Source of the DNA: a virus
Strand: one strand, 5' to 3'
Virus record (IMG/VR): IMGVR_UViG_3300021962_000669
Coordinates: 1 to 23,551 of that record
DNA: 23,551 nucleotides
Position 1 is the stretch's first letter. Every line of letters begins with the position of its first letter. Positions 8,506 to 15,338 of the stretch are shown here, in pieces. The notes beneath the pieces are model-generated. The model searched no databases. It saw only the letters and a list, made by a program, of their open reading frames with translations, and had not been told where the DNA came from. Made by a program: the position numbers and the translations under genes.

Positions 8506-9131
8506 TTAAAGCAGATTATTATGATGAGAACTATTTTGAGCGTGGTGCTGAAGTAGGTAAATCTCTATATTCACACTATCGTTGGATGCCAGAACTAACG
8601 ATACCAATGTGTCATCACATTATACAGTATTGTAATATTGGGCGAGAGAAAGTATTAGATTTTGGTTGTGCCAAAGGTTTCTGTGTTTATGGATTACGAT
8701 TATTAGGTGTTGATGCCTACGGTGTTGATATGTCAGAATATGCAATTAGTGAAGCACCAAGAGCAATAGAAAAACGAGTAAGGGTAATAAAACAGTATGA
8801 AGATTTAAATCAACAATATGGTTTAATAATTGCAAAAGATGTTTTAGAACATATACCATATGAAGATTTAGAAAATCAATTAAGAATATTCTATCGTAAT
8901 TCACAGAAAGTATTCATTATTGTTCCATTAGGTACAAATGGAAAATACTATATAGATAGTTATGAAGCTGATAAAAGTCATTTCATACGAGAAGACTTAT
9001 ATTGGTGGACAGAACAAGTAGAGAATGTCGGTTATACAATCACAAAATCTACATATGATTTAGGACCATTCAAAAAGAATTGGCAATTTAATCAAAGAGG
9101 TAATGGATTAATTATAGGAGAAAAGAAATGA
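8502..9131 (+). CDS. class I SAM-dependent methyltransferase
   Basis: This 209-residue protein has a Rossmann-type methyltransferase core. Motif I is VLDFGCAKG (51-59), which binds SAM; motif II is YGVDMS with the acidic ribose contact; motif IV is DVLEH (113-117), as in the Methyltransf_11/23 families that methylate small molecules or sugars. No DNA-methylase (D/N)PPY motif is visible, so a restriction-evasion role is less likely. Its ATG overlaps the radical SAM stop (ATGA) and GAGGAG lies just upstream. It overlaps the dehydrogenase gene by 4 bases. An O-methylation step on the glycan made by this cassette is the simplest inference. Confidence 0.8.
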   Translation: MIKADYYDENYFERGAEVGKSLYSHYRWMPELTIPMCHHIIQYCNIGREKVLDFGCAKGFCVYGLRLLGVDAYGVDMSEYAISEAPRAIEKRVRVIKQYEDLNQQYGLIIAKDVLEHIPYEDLENQLRIFYRNSQKVFIIVPLGTNGKYYIDSYEADKSHFIREDLYWWTEQVENVGYTITKSTYDLGPFKKNWQFNQRGNGLIIGEKK

Positions 9132-10315
9132 AAGTTGGATTTGTTGGTCTAGGAAACTTAGGTAGAGAAGCCGCTGAAGTTATGGCCGAACATTATGATG
9201 TTATAGGATATGACATCAAAAAAGTAGAAACAACAGTAAAATTAGCAAGTAATTTGCAACACGCAGTAGATGATAGAGATATCGTATTTTGTGCTGTACA
9301 AACCCCACACGATTCAGATTATGATGGTAGATATCCTACTAGTCATTTACCACCAAAAGATTTTAACTATGATATAGCAATTAGTGCTATACAAGAAATT
9401 GATAAGTATGTTAAACCTGGCACCATGATTGTCTTAATTTCTACTTGTTTACCTGGTACTGTAAGAAAAAGAATTGCACCAGTTGTAAAGAATGGTCGAT
9501 TCATTTACAATCCATATTTGATTGCTCAGACAACTGTTAAGTGGGATATGAAGAATCCTGAAATGATTATCATTGGTACTGAAGATGGTACAGAAACAGA
9601 TGAGGCATTAGAGTTGTTTAATTTCTACAAACCAATCTGTGAAAGAAATACACGAGTTGAAATTGGTACATGGGATGAAGCAGAAGCAATTAAGATTTTC
9701 TACAACACATTCATTACAACTAAATTGTGTCTAGTAAACATGATACAAGATTGTGCTATGAAAATAGGCAACATCAATGTTGATATTGTGACAACAGCCT
9801 TAAAAGATTCTACAATGAGAATTATGGGACCAAGTTATATGAAAGCAGGACTTGGTGATGGCGGTGGATGTCACCCACGAGATAATATTGCTTTAAGATG
9901 GTTGGCACAAGAATATAACTTTGGTTATGATATCTTTGATGCGATTGTACAAGTACGAGAACTACAAGCAAAAGAAATGGCAAAGTTTATGGTAGAACAA
10001 AACGAGAACGAGATAGTCATTCTTGGTACAGGTTTCAAACCAAAGACTGACCAGTTACATGGATCACCTTCAATACTTGTGGGATATTATTGTGAACTAC
10101 TTGGTAGAAAAGTTCATTATACAAACGATACAAAGAATATTGAGCCAGATTTAGAAAATAGTAAATACACATATCTCTTAGGACATTTTGACGGCACTTA
10201 TGATAACTATAATTTCGCAGTTGATTCAACAATCATTGATCCTTGGAGAACATTTAAAAACGAATCCAGACCAGATTTAAAGGTCATTCCTTACGGAAAT
10301 ACACGCAAAAAGTAA
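9128..10315 (+). CDS. UDP-glucose/GDP-mannose dehydrogenase family enzyme
   Basis: This 395-residue protein is an NAD-dependent oxidoreductase that oxidises C6 of a nucleotide sugar to the uronate. The N-terminal NAD fold starts at once with GLGNLG (7-12). The catalytic residues of the family are placed as expected: Lys189 and Asn193 in EAIKIFYN, the nucleophile Cys248 in DGGGCHPRD (usually G.GG.C..KD) and Lys305 in GFKPKTD, the UDP-binding C-terminal motif. It should be active, but the sugar (UDP-Glc, UDP-HexNAc or GDP-Man) cannot be told. It is the last gene of the sugar cassette, coupled by ATGA to the methyltransferase with GGAG upstream, and a hairpin follows. It would provide an acidic sugar donor for the nearby transferases. 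Confidence 0.85.
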   Translation: MKVGFVGLGNLGREAAEVMAEHYDVIGYDIKKVETTVKLASNLQHAVDDRDIVFCAVQTPHDSDYDGRYPTSHLPPKDFNYDIAISAIQEIDKYVKPGTMIVLISTCLPGTVRKRIAPVVKNGRFIYNPYLIAQTTVKWDMKNPEMIIIGTEDGTETDEALELFNFYKPICERNTRVEIGTWDEAEAIKIFYNTFITTKLCLVNMIQDCAMKIGNINVDIVTTALKDSTMRIMGPSYMKAGLGDGGGCHPRDNIALRWLAQEYNFGYDIFDAIVQVRELQAKEMAKFMVEQNENEIVILGTGFKPKTDQLHGSPSILVGYYCELLGRKVHYTNDTKNIEPDLENSKYTYLLGHFDGTYDNYNFAVDSTIIDPWRTFKNESRPDLKVIPYGNTRKK

Positions 10316-10331
10316 TAAAATATTACCAAAT

Positions 10332-10375
10332 AGGGGTGGGCAATTCTGTCGCACCCCTTAAAACCCCTTATTTTT
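10332..10375 (+). terminator. probable intrinsic terminator after the sugar cassette
   Basis: A GC-rich stem AGGGGTG (10332-10338) pairs perfectly with CACCCCT (10352-10358) across a 13-base loop. A second copy of the right arm, ACCCCT (10363-10368), is followed at once by TATTTTT, so the left arm can pair with either copy, and the second pairing puts the U tract in place. It is the only GC-rich patch here and separates the dehydrogenase from the next promoter. Confidence 0.55.
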
Positions 10376-10401
10376 CAACAAAAATTAATTTGGTTAAATC
10401 C

Positions 10402-10436
10402 TTGACATATTGCTAGAACCTGGTAATCTAGCTATA
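10402..10436 (+). promoter_or_regulatory. sigma-70-like promoter, leaderless, for gene 10436
   Basis: TTGACA (10402-10407), a 16-base spacer and an extended TGG-TAATCT (-10 at 10424-10429) lie only 6 bases before the ATG at 10436. Transcription would start at about the A of the ATG. There is no ribosome site. A 6-bp inverted repeat GCTAGA/TCTAGC (10412-10417 and 10427-10432) overlaps spacer and -10 and could be an operator. The promoter shares CCTG-R-TA and ATATG with the one at 17197. Confidence 0.65.
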
Positions 10437-11020
10437 TGATTAAAAGTCAGAAATCAGTTCTTGCAAAAAAAGATGTATTGACAGACAACGCAAGACATAA
10501 CCAATTACAATACATCAAAAATACATCTAAAAGTGTTCGCAGACAACATAATAAACGAGTTGTTGAAAACGAAATTTTAGATTATTATGATACTGGTGAT
10601 TCTTGGTCACCTATTCAAAAACAATCTAACAATTTCCATGTTGTTTATCACAGAGGATATGATGATCCTGAAGATGGTTATTTTGAGAACTCTTGGACTG
10701 TTTTTAGAAATGTACCATTTAGTTTCAAAAGATTACAAACTCTTTTAAACAAAAAGAACACAATAAAGAAATATTGTGATCGAAAATATGAAGAATATGA
10801 CAGAGTAAAACCTGTTAATTATGTTCGTAGTAGGGTTTCAATAATCTATGATGATGAATATTATATGACATATAATGACAAATTTGGTAGTGATTTATAT
10901 GGTGCAGATGGTTATTACTATGATTATGGTCAAAAACACGATTTTATGTTGAAATATGATTTTGGTCATTATTGTCGCACCTATAAAAAAGAGATTGACA
11001 ATGTACAGAAAGTGTGTTAG
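10436..11020 (+). CDS. unknown 194-residue basic, Tyr-rich protein
   Basis: I do not recognise this family. The N-terminal 45 residues are rich in Lys, Arg and Asn (for example KSVRRQHNKRVV), suggesting contact with nucleic acid. The C-terminal half is strikingly Tyr/Asp-rich (YGADGYYYDYGQ near 152-163). There is no signal or membrane segment. It is the first gene after the terminator and has its own leaderless promoter, so it is probably expressed early, possibly as a host-takeover protein. That role is inference from position only. Confidence 0.7.
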   Translation: MIKSQKSVLAKKDVLTDNARHNQLQYIKNTSKSVRRQHNKRVVENEILDYYDTGDSWSPIQKQSNNFHVVYHRGYDDPEDGYFENSWTVFRNVPFSFKRLQTLLNKKNTIKKYCDRKYEEYDRVKPVNYVRSRVSIIYDDEYYMTYNDKFGSDLYGADGYYYDYGQKHDFMLKYDFGHYCRTYKKEIDNVQKVC

Positions 11021-11030
11021 AGTTTAGATA
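10995..11030 (+). promoter_or_regulatory. sigma-70-like promoter, leaderless, for the sigma-4-like gene
   Basis: TTGACA (10995-11000) inside the end of the previous gene, a 17-base spacer, then extended TGT-TAGAGT (-10 at 11018-11023). Exactly 6 bases separate it from the ATG at 11030, the same spacing as at 10436, 17231 and 21757. The -10 matches the consensus at 4 of 6 bases. Confidence 0.5.
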
Positions 11031-11302
11031 TGATTTATTTTGATAGTGAAATTAACAATCCAATAAGTGTTGCTAGAGATATCATTAAAGAATGTAAAAT
11101 ATCTCTTTATACAAACAAAGAACCTTCTTCTTACAGAAATCAATTAATGACTGTTTTTGAAGAAAGAGTTATTAAAAACAAAACTCTCAAGCAAGTTGCC
11201 AATTTGTTAAATCTTAAATCTTCCGAAAGAGTTAGACAAATTGAATTCAGATTATTAAGAATTTTAAAACATCACATGAGAGATATTAGAAAGATATATT
11301 AA
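11030..11302 (+). CDS. sigma-70 region 4-like (HTH) small protein
   Basis: This 90-residue protein has a C-terminal half that reads as sigma-70 region 4, the helix-turn-helix that recognises the -35 element and binds the RNA polymerase beta flap. FEERVIKNKTLKQVANLLNL leads into SSERVRQIEFRLLRIL (64-79), where ERVRQIE is the hallmark of the recognition helix. Regions 1-3 are absent, so it cannot be a complete sigma factor. It may bind the flap or -35 DNA as a co-sigma or anti-sigma-like regulator of host polymerase. Its own gene has a near-consensus -35 and a leaderless start. Together with the gp33-like gene at 23172, the window encodes two candidate polymerase-binding factors. Confidence 0.75.
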   Translation: MIYFDSEINNPISVARDIIKECKISLYTNKEPSSYRNQLMTVFEERVIKNKTLKQVANLLNLKSSERVRQIEFRLLRILKHHMRDIRKIY

Positions 11303-11304
11303 TT

Positions 11305-11508
11305 ATGATAGCAGAAATTATGACACTAGAAAACATGAAGAAACTGATTGATGTTTCTGATGAACTTAGAGAAGATAACGCCAGAGATTGGAAACAGAAA
11401 TACGATTTATTAGTAGGTGCAATCAGAGGTTTAGAAGATCACCTAGAAAGACAGTTTGCTGAAATGGAAGCACAATACGAAAAAGAACACGGAGGTTCAA
11501 TACATTAA
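11305..11508 (+). CDS. small coiled-coil protein, unknown
   Basis: This is a 67-residue acidic protein, almost wholly helical in appearance, with heptad-like spacing of Leu/Ile (EDHLERQFAEMEAQYEKE near 44-61). There is no signal or membrane segment and the family is not recognised. It begins 2 bases after the sigma-4-like gene and its stop overlaps the next ATG (TAATG), so it belongs to the same transcript. An internal ATG at 11320 is an alternative start. Confidence 0.65.
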   Translation: MIAEIMTLENMKKLIDVSDELREDNARDWKQKYDLLVGAIRGLEDHLERQFAEMEAQYEKEHGGSIH

Positions 11509-11804
11509 TGAATAAGTTAGAATATGCTCAGTTTAAATTAGAAGATTACGAACCAAGTCCATATAGAAATTATTTGGTTTCTTGGGCAGATAGATGTTAC
11601 CAATTATACTGCAATGGTAAAATACAAAATGAACAATATGGTTCAGAGGTACTTGCAGGTTGTGATGAAGTTGGTAAATACTTTACAAAATTTTTATCGC
11701 AAGACATGAAAAAAGATCAAAACTTTGATGTTTTATTAGATGATCTGATGTTATTTGTCGATGAAAACAACGCAAAACTTGCCGCTTGGGCATTAGTGAG
11801 ATAG
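11508..11804 (+). CDS. unknown 98-residue protein
   Basis: This is a soluble, acidic protein with no recognised domain. It has a Trp/Tyr/Cys patch (WADRCYQLYCNG, near 26-37) and a Leu/Asp-rich helix (DVLLDDLMLFVDE). The start is fixed by the one-base overlap with the preceding stop. It lies in the run of small genes behind the 10402 and 10995 promoters. Confidence 0.65.
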   Translation: MNKLEYAQFKLEDYEPSPYRNYLVSWADRCYQLYCNGKIQNEQYGSEVLAGCDEVGKYFTKFLSQDMKKDQNFDVLLDDLMLFVDENNAKLAAWALVR

Positions 11805-11812
11805 GAGAAACT

Positions 11813-11992
11813 ATGATTAAATTCTTTTTTATTGTGTCGGGTATTTCAATGATTTCAACAATAGGTTTTATCAATGAACTGGGCGATACAAATTGGGCAT
11901 ATGTTGCCCTATCAGCATTTATAGGTGTATCATTCTTTATATTTGCTATAATTACAATGATACAGAAAGATAATGAACTTGACAATGAATAA
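11813..11992 (+). CDS. small two-helix membrane protein
   Basis: This is a 59-residue protein with two hydrophobic segments (about 2-20 and 27-48, the latter including VALSAFIGVSFFIFAII) and a charged tail (QKDNELDNE), giving an inner-membrane hairpin. I chose the ATG at 11813 because GGAGAAA lies 5-10 bases upstream; an in-frame TTG at 11786 would add nine residues overlapping the previous gene. Function is unknown. Small phage membrane proteins of this kind include superinfection-immunity and lysis-control factors, but nothing here tells which. Confidence 0.65.
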   Translation: MIKFFFIVSGISMISTIGFINELGDTNWAYVALSAFIGVSFFIFAIITMIQKDNELDNE

Positions 11993-12140
11993 AAAAACTG
12001 ATACAGTAAAATACAAATATACACATATTACAAATATATTAAAACAAAAATATGGTTGGATTCAGATTCCATTAATAACAAAAGATTCTGTTATTGTGAC
12101 AGAGTGGGAAGGTGAACCAATTAAAACAGTTAAAATATAA
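11985..12140 (+). CDS. 51-residue unknown protein
   Basis: This short gene begins with an ATG 8 bases before the upstream stop and ends in a TAATG overlap with the next gene. The product is basic at the start (MNKKTDTVKYKY) and then strand-like (GWIQIPLITKDSVIVTEW). The family is not recognised. Support is the gapless fit between two genes that would otherwise leave about 150 bases empty. Confidence 0.6.
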   Translation: MNKKTDTVKYKYTHITNILKQKYGWIQIPLITKDSVIVTEWEGEPIKTVKI

Positions 12141-12478
12141 TGGGATTAATTTATATTCGACATAAAACAAAAAAGAGAAACAGATTACCTTTAACTGATT
12201 CTCTTAAAAAAGCAAGAGAAGACCATGCAGAATATCTTAAATCTCTTGGCTATAAGAAAATACCAAAGTCAGAATATACTGCCTTTAATGATATCAACAC
12301 ATTGAACGCAGACAGAACAAGACAGACAGTTGTTGTTGAAAAAAGAACAGTTCCTCATATGGGTAACGGTGCGCCAAAAAGAAAAAGAATAGAACATAAC
12401 TTTACAGTGGCACCTGCATATAACAAAGGGGCATATCAAGTCATCAATAAAGATGATATCAAAGATATCGGGAGATAA
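12140..12478 (+). CDS. conserved-looking basic phage protein, unknown
   Basis: This is a 112-residue basic protein. The N-terminus is Lys/Arg-rich (RHKTKKRNR), and a mid-section PHMGNGAPKRKR is followed by a distinctive C-terminus, APAYNKGAYQVI then KDIGR. I associate this C-terminal block with a recurrent uncharacterised protein of marine and other phages, from memory only. There is no catalytic motif. The ATG overlaps the previous stop. The basic charge suggests nucleic-acid binding. Confidence 0.7.
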   Translation: MGLIYIRHKTKKRNRLPLTDSLKKAREDHAEYLKSLGYKKIPKSEYTAFNDINTLNADRTRQTVVVEKRTVPHMGNGAPKRKRIEHNFTVAPAYNKGAYQVINKDDIKDIGR

Positions 12479-12482
12479 TATT

Positions 12483-12707
12483 ATGAATAATTTGCAAGAA
12501 AGTTTTAGTGATTTACTCAATAGAACTTCAATTGAAAATGACCTAGAATTGCGATATTGGTCAGAAAAGTTTCGTGGTAAGATACCAAAAAGTGTGAAGA
12601 ACAGAATATCAAAATTAAAATACATTCTTTCATTACAGTATCAAGCAATGAAAGAACGAGAGAAAATCGAAAAAGAACAAAAACAAAAGGAGAGTGAAAA
12701 TGCCTAA
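12483..12707 (+). CDS. small helical charged protein, unknown
   Basis: This protein has 74 residues from the ATG at 12483, chosen because GGGAGA lies just upstream; an in-frame ATG at 12453 would run back into the previous gene. The C-terminal third is a long Glu/Lys/Gln helix (KEREKIEKEQKQKE), probably a coiled coil. The family is not recognised. It overlaps the Api92-like gene by 8 bases. Confidence 0.65.
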   Translation: MNNLQESFSDLLNRTSIENDLELRYWSEKFRGKIPKSVKNRISKLKYILSLQYQAMKEREKIEKEQKQKESENA

Positions 12708-13248
12708 TTGGTGTAGCAATAGTATTGAAATATCAGGTCCAAAAGAACAGATAGAAAAACTTTGGAATGTAGTTCAATCGTATGAGAGTGATGAAGGTAA
12801 AGGTTTATTAACTGCCATGTATCCAAATCCGTCAGGTGAATGGGATTATGGATGGTGTGTTGATAATTGGGGTACAAAGTGGGATGTTAACACTGAGGGT
12901 CTTGGATTAGTAAATGATGGTGAAAATGATTCTTCTATCACTGGTTATTTTGATAGTGCCTGGTCACCTCCAATTGGTGCATATGACAAATTCTTAGAAC
13001 AGAATCCAGATTGTAGTATATCGGCATCTTATGAAGAACCTGGTATGGATTTTGCAGGAGTATATGATAATGGTGAAGATCGTTATTTAGAAGGCATCTC
13101 CGAATATGCAGATGAAGTTATTAAAAACAATTTAGAAAAAAGTGATAATGAACTTTATAATGAATTAGATGATATCTATGATTTAACAGAACAAAGGCGT
13201 GAATGGTTAGAATTTAACGAGGAAGAGAATGAGGAAACCAATGTCTAA
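12700..13248 (+). CDS. Api92-like / DUF1281 ferredoxin-like-fold protein
   Basis: This is a 182-residue acidic protein. The opening MPNWCSNSIEISGP is the signature start of the Api92-like/DUF1281 phage family. Further along it has Trp- and Gly-rich stretches (GEWDYGWCVDNWGTKWDV) and a YFDSAWSPP segment typical of that family. The role of the family is unknown despite wide occurrence in phages and plasmids. I chose the ATG at 12700 (AGGAG at 12688-12692) over a GTG at 12694. The C-terminal tail is very acidic (EFNEEENEETNV). Confidence 0.75.
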   Translation: MPNWCSNSIEISGPKEQIEKLWNVVQSYESDEGKGLLTAMYPNPSGEWDYGWCVDNWGTKWDVNTEGLGLVNDGENDSSITGYFDSAWSPPIGAYDKFLEQNPDCSISASYEEPGMDFAGVYDNGEDRYLEGISEYADEVIKNNLEKSDNELYNELDDIYDLTEQRREWLEFNEEENEETNV

Positions 13249-13552
13249 AGATATCAAACCATTAGAGATGATTCATAATGAATGGAGAGAAATCAAAGAT
13301 GCTGATGTGGAAACAAAAATCAAATGGTTAAAGAAACATCAACGAATGGAATTACCATATGATATTCATTGGGAAAATCTGATTAAGTTTAATGAAACAG
13401 GTAACTGGCCAATAATTGTAAAACACAGATCAAACGAAGATGATTTATCTGATAGTGAAGAAAATCTCTATGAACAAATTATGGCAGATGATGTTGGTCT
13501 AACAGATGCAGAGGAAAGTTTAACAGATGAGGAACTTGAAGCTATTCTTTAG
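13241..13552 (+). CDS. acidic unknown protein
   Basis: This protein has 103 residues from the ATG at 13241, preceded by GAGGAAACC; an in-frame ATG at 13229 is possible. The N-terminal half is Trp/Lys-rich (IKWLKKHQRMELP), and the C-terminal half is strongly acidic (SNEDDLSDSEENL, TDEELEAIL). The family is not recognised. Its end overlaps the lipoprotein gene by 26 bases. Confidence 0.65.
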   Translation: MSKDIKPLEMIHNEWREIKDADVETKIKWLKKHQRMELPYDIHWENLIKFNETGNWPIIVKHRSNEDDLSDSEENLYEQIMADDVGLTDAEESLTDEELEAIL

Positions 13553-14018
13553 TATTATACTTGCAACAACTTTAATTAGTTGCTCACAGAATAGAAATGT
13601 ATCAAGTCATTTTGGTGCAGTTATTGGTGGTGCGAGTGCAGGTGCAACCTGTTATCAATTGATATCACAAAGTGCTCCTTTAGTTGCTACCTGTGCGGTT
13701 TTAGGAAGTTTTGCAGGTGCAGAATTGTTTTATAAATCAGATAGAAATGTACACAATGCAGTTTTTGTTGATCATTTAAATACAGCACCATCTAATCCAA
13801 GTTATGTAACCTGGTTTAATCCAAGAACAGGTAATAAAGGTGATATTAAAATCAATCGCTCTTATGTCACCGATACAGGAATGAAATGTTCTGATTATCA
13901 ATCGACAGTTGATATACAAACATCTTGGCCAATATCCGGACTTGATAGATCGACAGAATTTGGTATTGCATGTCAACACCCAGACGGAGTGTGGGAGGTA
14001 GTTGATGCGACATCTTAA
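13527..14018 (+). CDS. 17-kDa-surface-antigen-like lipoprotein
   Basis: This is a 163-residue exported protein. A signal sequence ends in a lipobox TLISC, with Cys19 as the lipidated residue. It is followed by a glycine-zipper pair (GAVIGGASAGA near 31-41; VLGSFAGAEL) that could span or insert into the outer membrane. The C-terminal domain has WFNPRTGNKGDI, a conserved KCSDYQ and GIACQHPDGVW. This order (glycine zipper, then a W.N..TG..G / C..Y / AC...DG.W domain) matches the rickettsial 17-kDa antigen family of alphaproteobacteria. It suggests capture from a host and a job in the infected cell's outer membrane, perhaps blocking superinfection. The role is inference. Confidence 0.75.
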   Translation: MRNLKLFFSIILATTLISCSQNRNVSSHFGAVIGGASAGATCYQLISQSAPLVATCAVLGSFAGAELFYKSDRNVHNAVFVDHLNTAPSNPSYVTWFNPRTGNKGDIKINRSYVTDTGMKCSDYQSTVDIQTSWPISGLDRSTEFGIACQHPDGVWEVVDATS

Positions 14019-14352
14019 AAATAGTTTCTTTTGGTATATTGTAACAATTGTTGTAGTGTACCTTGGAGTTTTGTTTTGGGGATTGATTGCTCAGGCAAAT
14101 GAAGTTCCTCATACAAAAAGTAATTGTGTGATTACACAAGAAATAGATCCTGATACTATGATCGTTTTACGAGAGAAAATGGTTTGTAGAGATGGATATA
14201 TCGGTCCTAGTTATTGGGAAATCTTTGCCCAATTCTATTATCGTAATGTTGATACACCTAGTTATTGTAGATATATCGACAGAGCAGACCATATATTTCA
14301 CACACCAGTGAAAGTATGTTTAAAAGAAAACGGAGAGTGGGTATATGATTAA
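14005..14352 (+). CDS. exported or membrane-anchored unknown protein
   Basis: This protein has 115 residues from the ATG at 14005, which follows GGGAGG by 6 bases. One hydrophobic segment (about 9-29, WYIVTIVVVYLGVLFWGLIA) is followed by AQANE, a plausible signal-peptidase site after AQA, so the remainder is periplasmic. The mature part has four Cys residues, enough for two disulfides. The family is not recognised. It sits between two lipoprotein genes and probably acts with them at the envelope. Confidence 0.65.
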   Translation: MRHLKNSFFWYIVTIVVVYLGVLFWGLIAQANEVPHTKSNCVITQEIDPDTMIVLREKMVCRDGYIGPSYWEIFAQFYYRNVDTPSYCRYIDRADHIFHTPVKVCLKENGEWVYD

Positions 14353-14446
14353 TTTTATATTTGGTGCAATTGTGGGTGGTTTTATAGTTTATATTAATCC
14401 TTCAATTGTAAATACTTTAATGAATATCGTAAAGGGGGTAATCTAA
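14345..14446 (+). CDS. 33-residue membrane peptide
   Basis: This tiny gene overlaps the previous stop by 8 bases and ends immediately before the ATG of the next lipoprotein gene. Residues 3-17 are hydrophobic (NFIFGAIVGGFIVYI), with a GxxxGG-like helix-packing pattern. GGAG lies 9 bases before its ATG. Function is unknown; the exact fit in an otherwise empty 94-base gap supports it. Confidence 0.5.
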   Translation: MINFIFGAIVGGFIVYINPSIVNTLMNIVKGVI

Positions 14447-15040
14447 ATGCGATACTTAATGATGATGATTCTTGCAATGTTTGTAGCTTCTTGTAGTTCT
14501 ACATATCAAGTTAAACAAGAATCAAGTGGTAATAATGAGATGCTAGAAGAAGTGCCAAAGTGGTTTGTAATGAAACCAACGAGTGATAACTTTCTCTATG
14601 GGGCTGGAGTTGCAACAAGTCCAGACTTAAATCTAGCAATTAAAAAGGCAAATCTAATTGCGAAAGCAGAGATTGCTGATGTGATCAATGGTGAAATGAA
14701 TGAACGAGCCACATATTTCTCAACTGAAGTGGGTAGAGATAAAAACAAAAGAACTGTTCAGGAGTTTGATAGAACTATTGTCAATGTGATAAAAAAGACT
14801 GCTGTCGTTGGATACGAAGTTGCAGAACAAGATATCTATACAACCGCATATGATGAATATAGAGTGTATTTACTATTAAAATTCTCATATGATGACCAGA
14901 ATAAGTTGTGGAATAAGATACTTGACGACAGTATCAGTCAGTTCAATACCGATTCTATTAGAGATAAAAATATTGACATGATTGATCAAGAATATATAGA
15001 TAGATATAATAAAATAATTCAACAAGAGGAATTAAACTAA
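14447..15040 (+). CDS. LPP20-family-like lipoprotein
   Basis: This is a 197-residue protein. The signal peptide has a lipobox FVASC with Cys16. The mature part opens with PKWFVMKP, then LYGAGVA and a helical AIKKANLIAKAEIADVI (about 64-80). This P.WF..P / GvG.A / A...A.A.ai pattern is characteristic of LPP20-like lipoproteins, which in bacteria sit in the outer membrane. The strong ribosome site GGGGG lies 7 bases before the ATG. It is the second lipoprotein of the island; a role in altering the infected cell surface is inference. Confidence 0.7.
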   Translation: MRYLMMMILAMFVASCSSTYQVKQESSGNNEMLEEVPKWFVMKPTSDNFLYGAGVATSPDLNLAIKKANLIAKAEIADVINGEMNERATYFSTEVGRDKNKRTVQEFDRTIVNVIKKTAVVGYEVAEQDIYTTAYDEYRVYLLLKFSYDDQNKLWNKILDDSISQFNTDSIRDKNIDMIDQEYIDRYNKIIQQEELN

Positions 15041-15041
15041 A

Positions 15042-15338
15042 GTGTCTATACAAGTATATACGAAACCGGGTTGCACCTATTGTGATCAAGCAAAAGCTTT
15101 ATTAAATAAGTGCAATCTACAATTTGAGGAATTTACTGTAGGTGTTCACATTTCAAAAGAAGAACTGATTGAACACCTTAAACGCAATGTAAAAACAGTA
15201 CCTCAAATTGTAATTGATAAAGAAGTAATAGGTGGTTTTAATCACCTAAAAGAATATTTACTAGATAAAGGTTATGTAAATTTTAAAGGAGAGGTTATTG
15301 CAAATAGAGAACGAGAAACAATACAATCAGATATATGA
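15042..15338 (+). CDS. glutaredoxin
   Basis: This is a 98-residue thioredoxin-fold protein. The active site is CTYC (Cys11, Cys14) in a KPGCTYC context, with the cis-proline loop TVPQI (52-56) and the glutathione-binding GGF after it. It can supply electrons to the phage NrdA/NrdB enzyme, as T4 NrdC does. It starts with GTG at 15042, two bases after the previous stop, with AGAGGA upstream. About 20 residues at the C-terminus extend beyond the fold and overlap the next small gene. Confidence 0.9.
   Translation: MSIQVYTKPGCTYCDQAKALLNKCNLQFEEFTVGVHISKEELIEHLKRNVKTVPQIVIDKEVIGGFNHLKEYLLDKGYVNFKGEVIANRERETIQSDI

Noticed and set aside
8502-9131. DNA methyltransferase for restriction evasion
   Set aside because: Motif IV reads DVLEH, typical of small-molecule methyltransferases, with no (D/N)PPY or PC motif of DNA methylases.
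11683-12024. Antisense ORF of 113 residues
   Set aside because: It runs across three supported + strand genes, has no ribosome site, and its Ile/Ser-rich content is the mirror of membrane-protein codons.
12269-12625. Antisense ORF of 118 residues
   Set aside because: It covers two overlapping + strand genes with good ribosome sites; composition is typical of shadow frames in AT-rich DNA.
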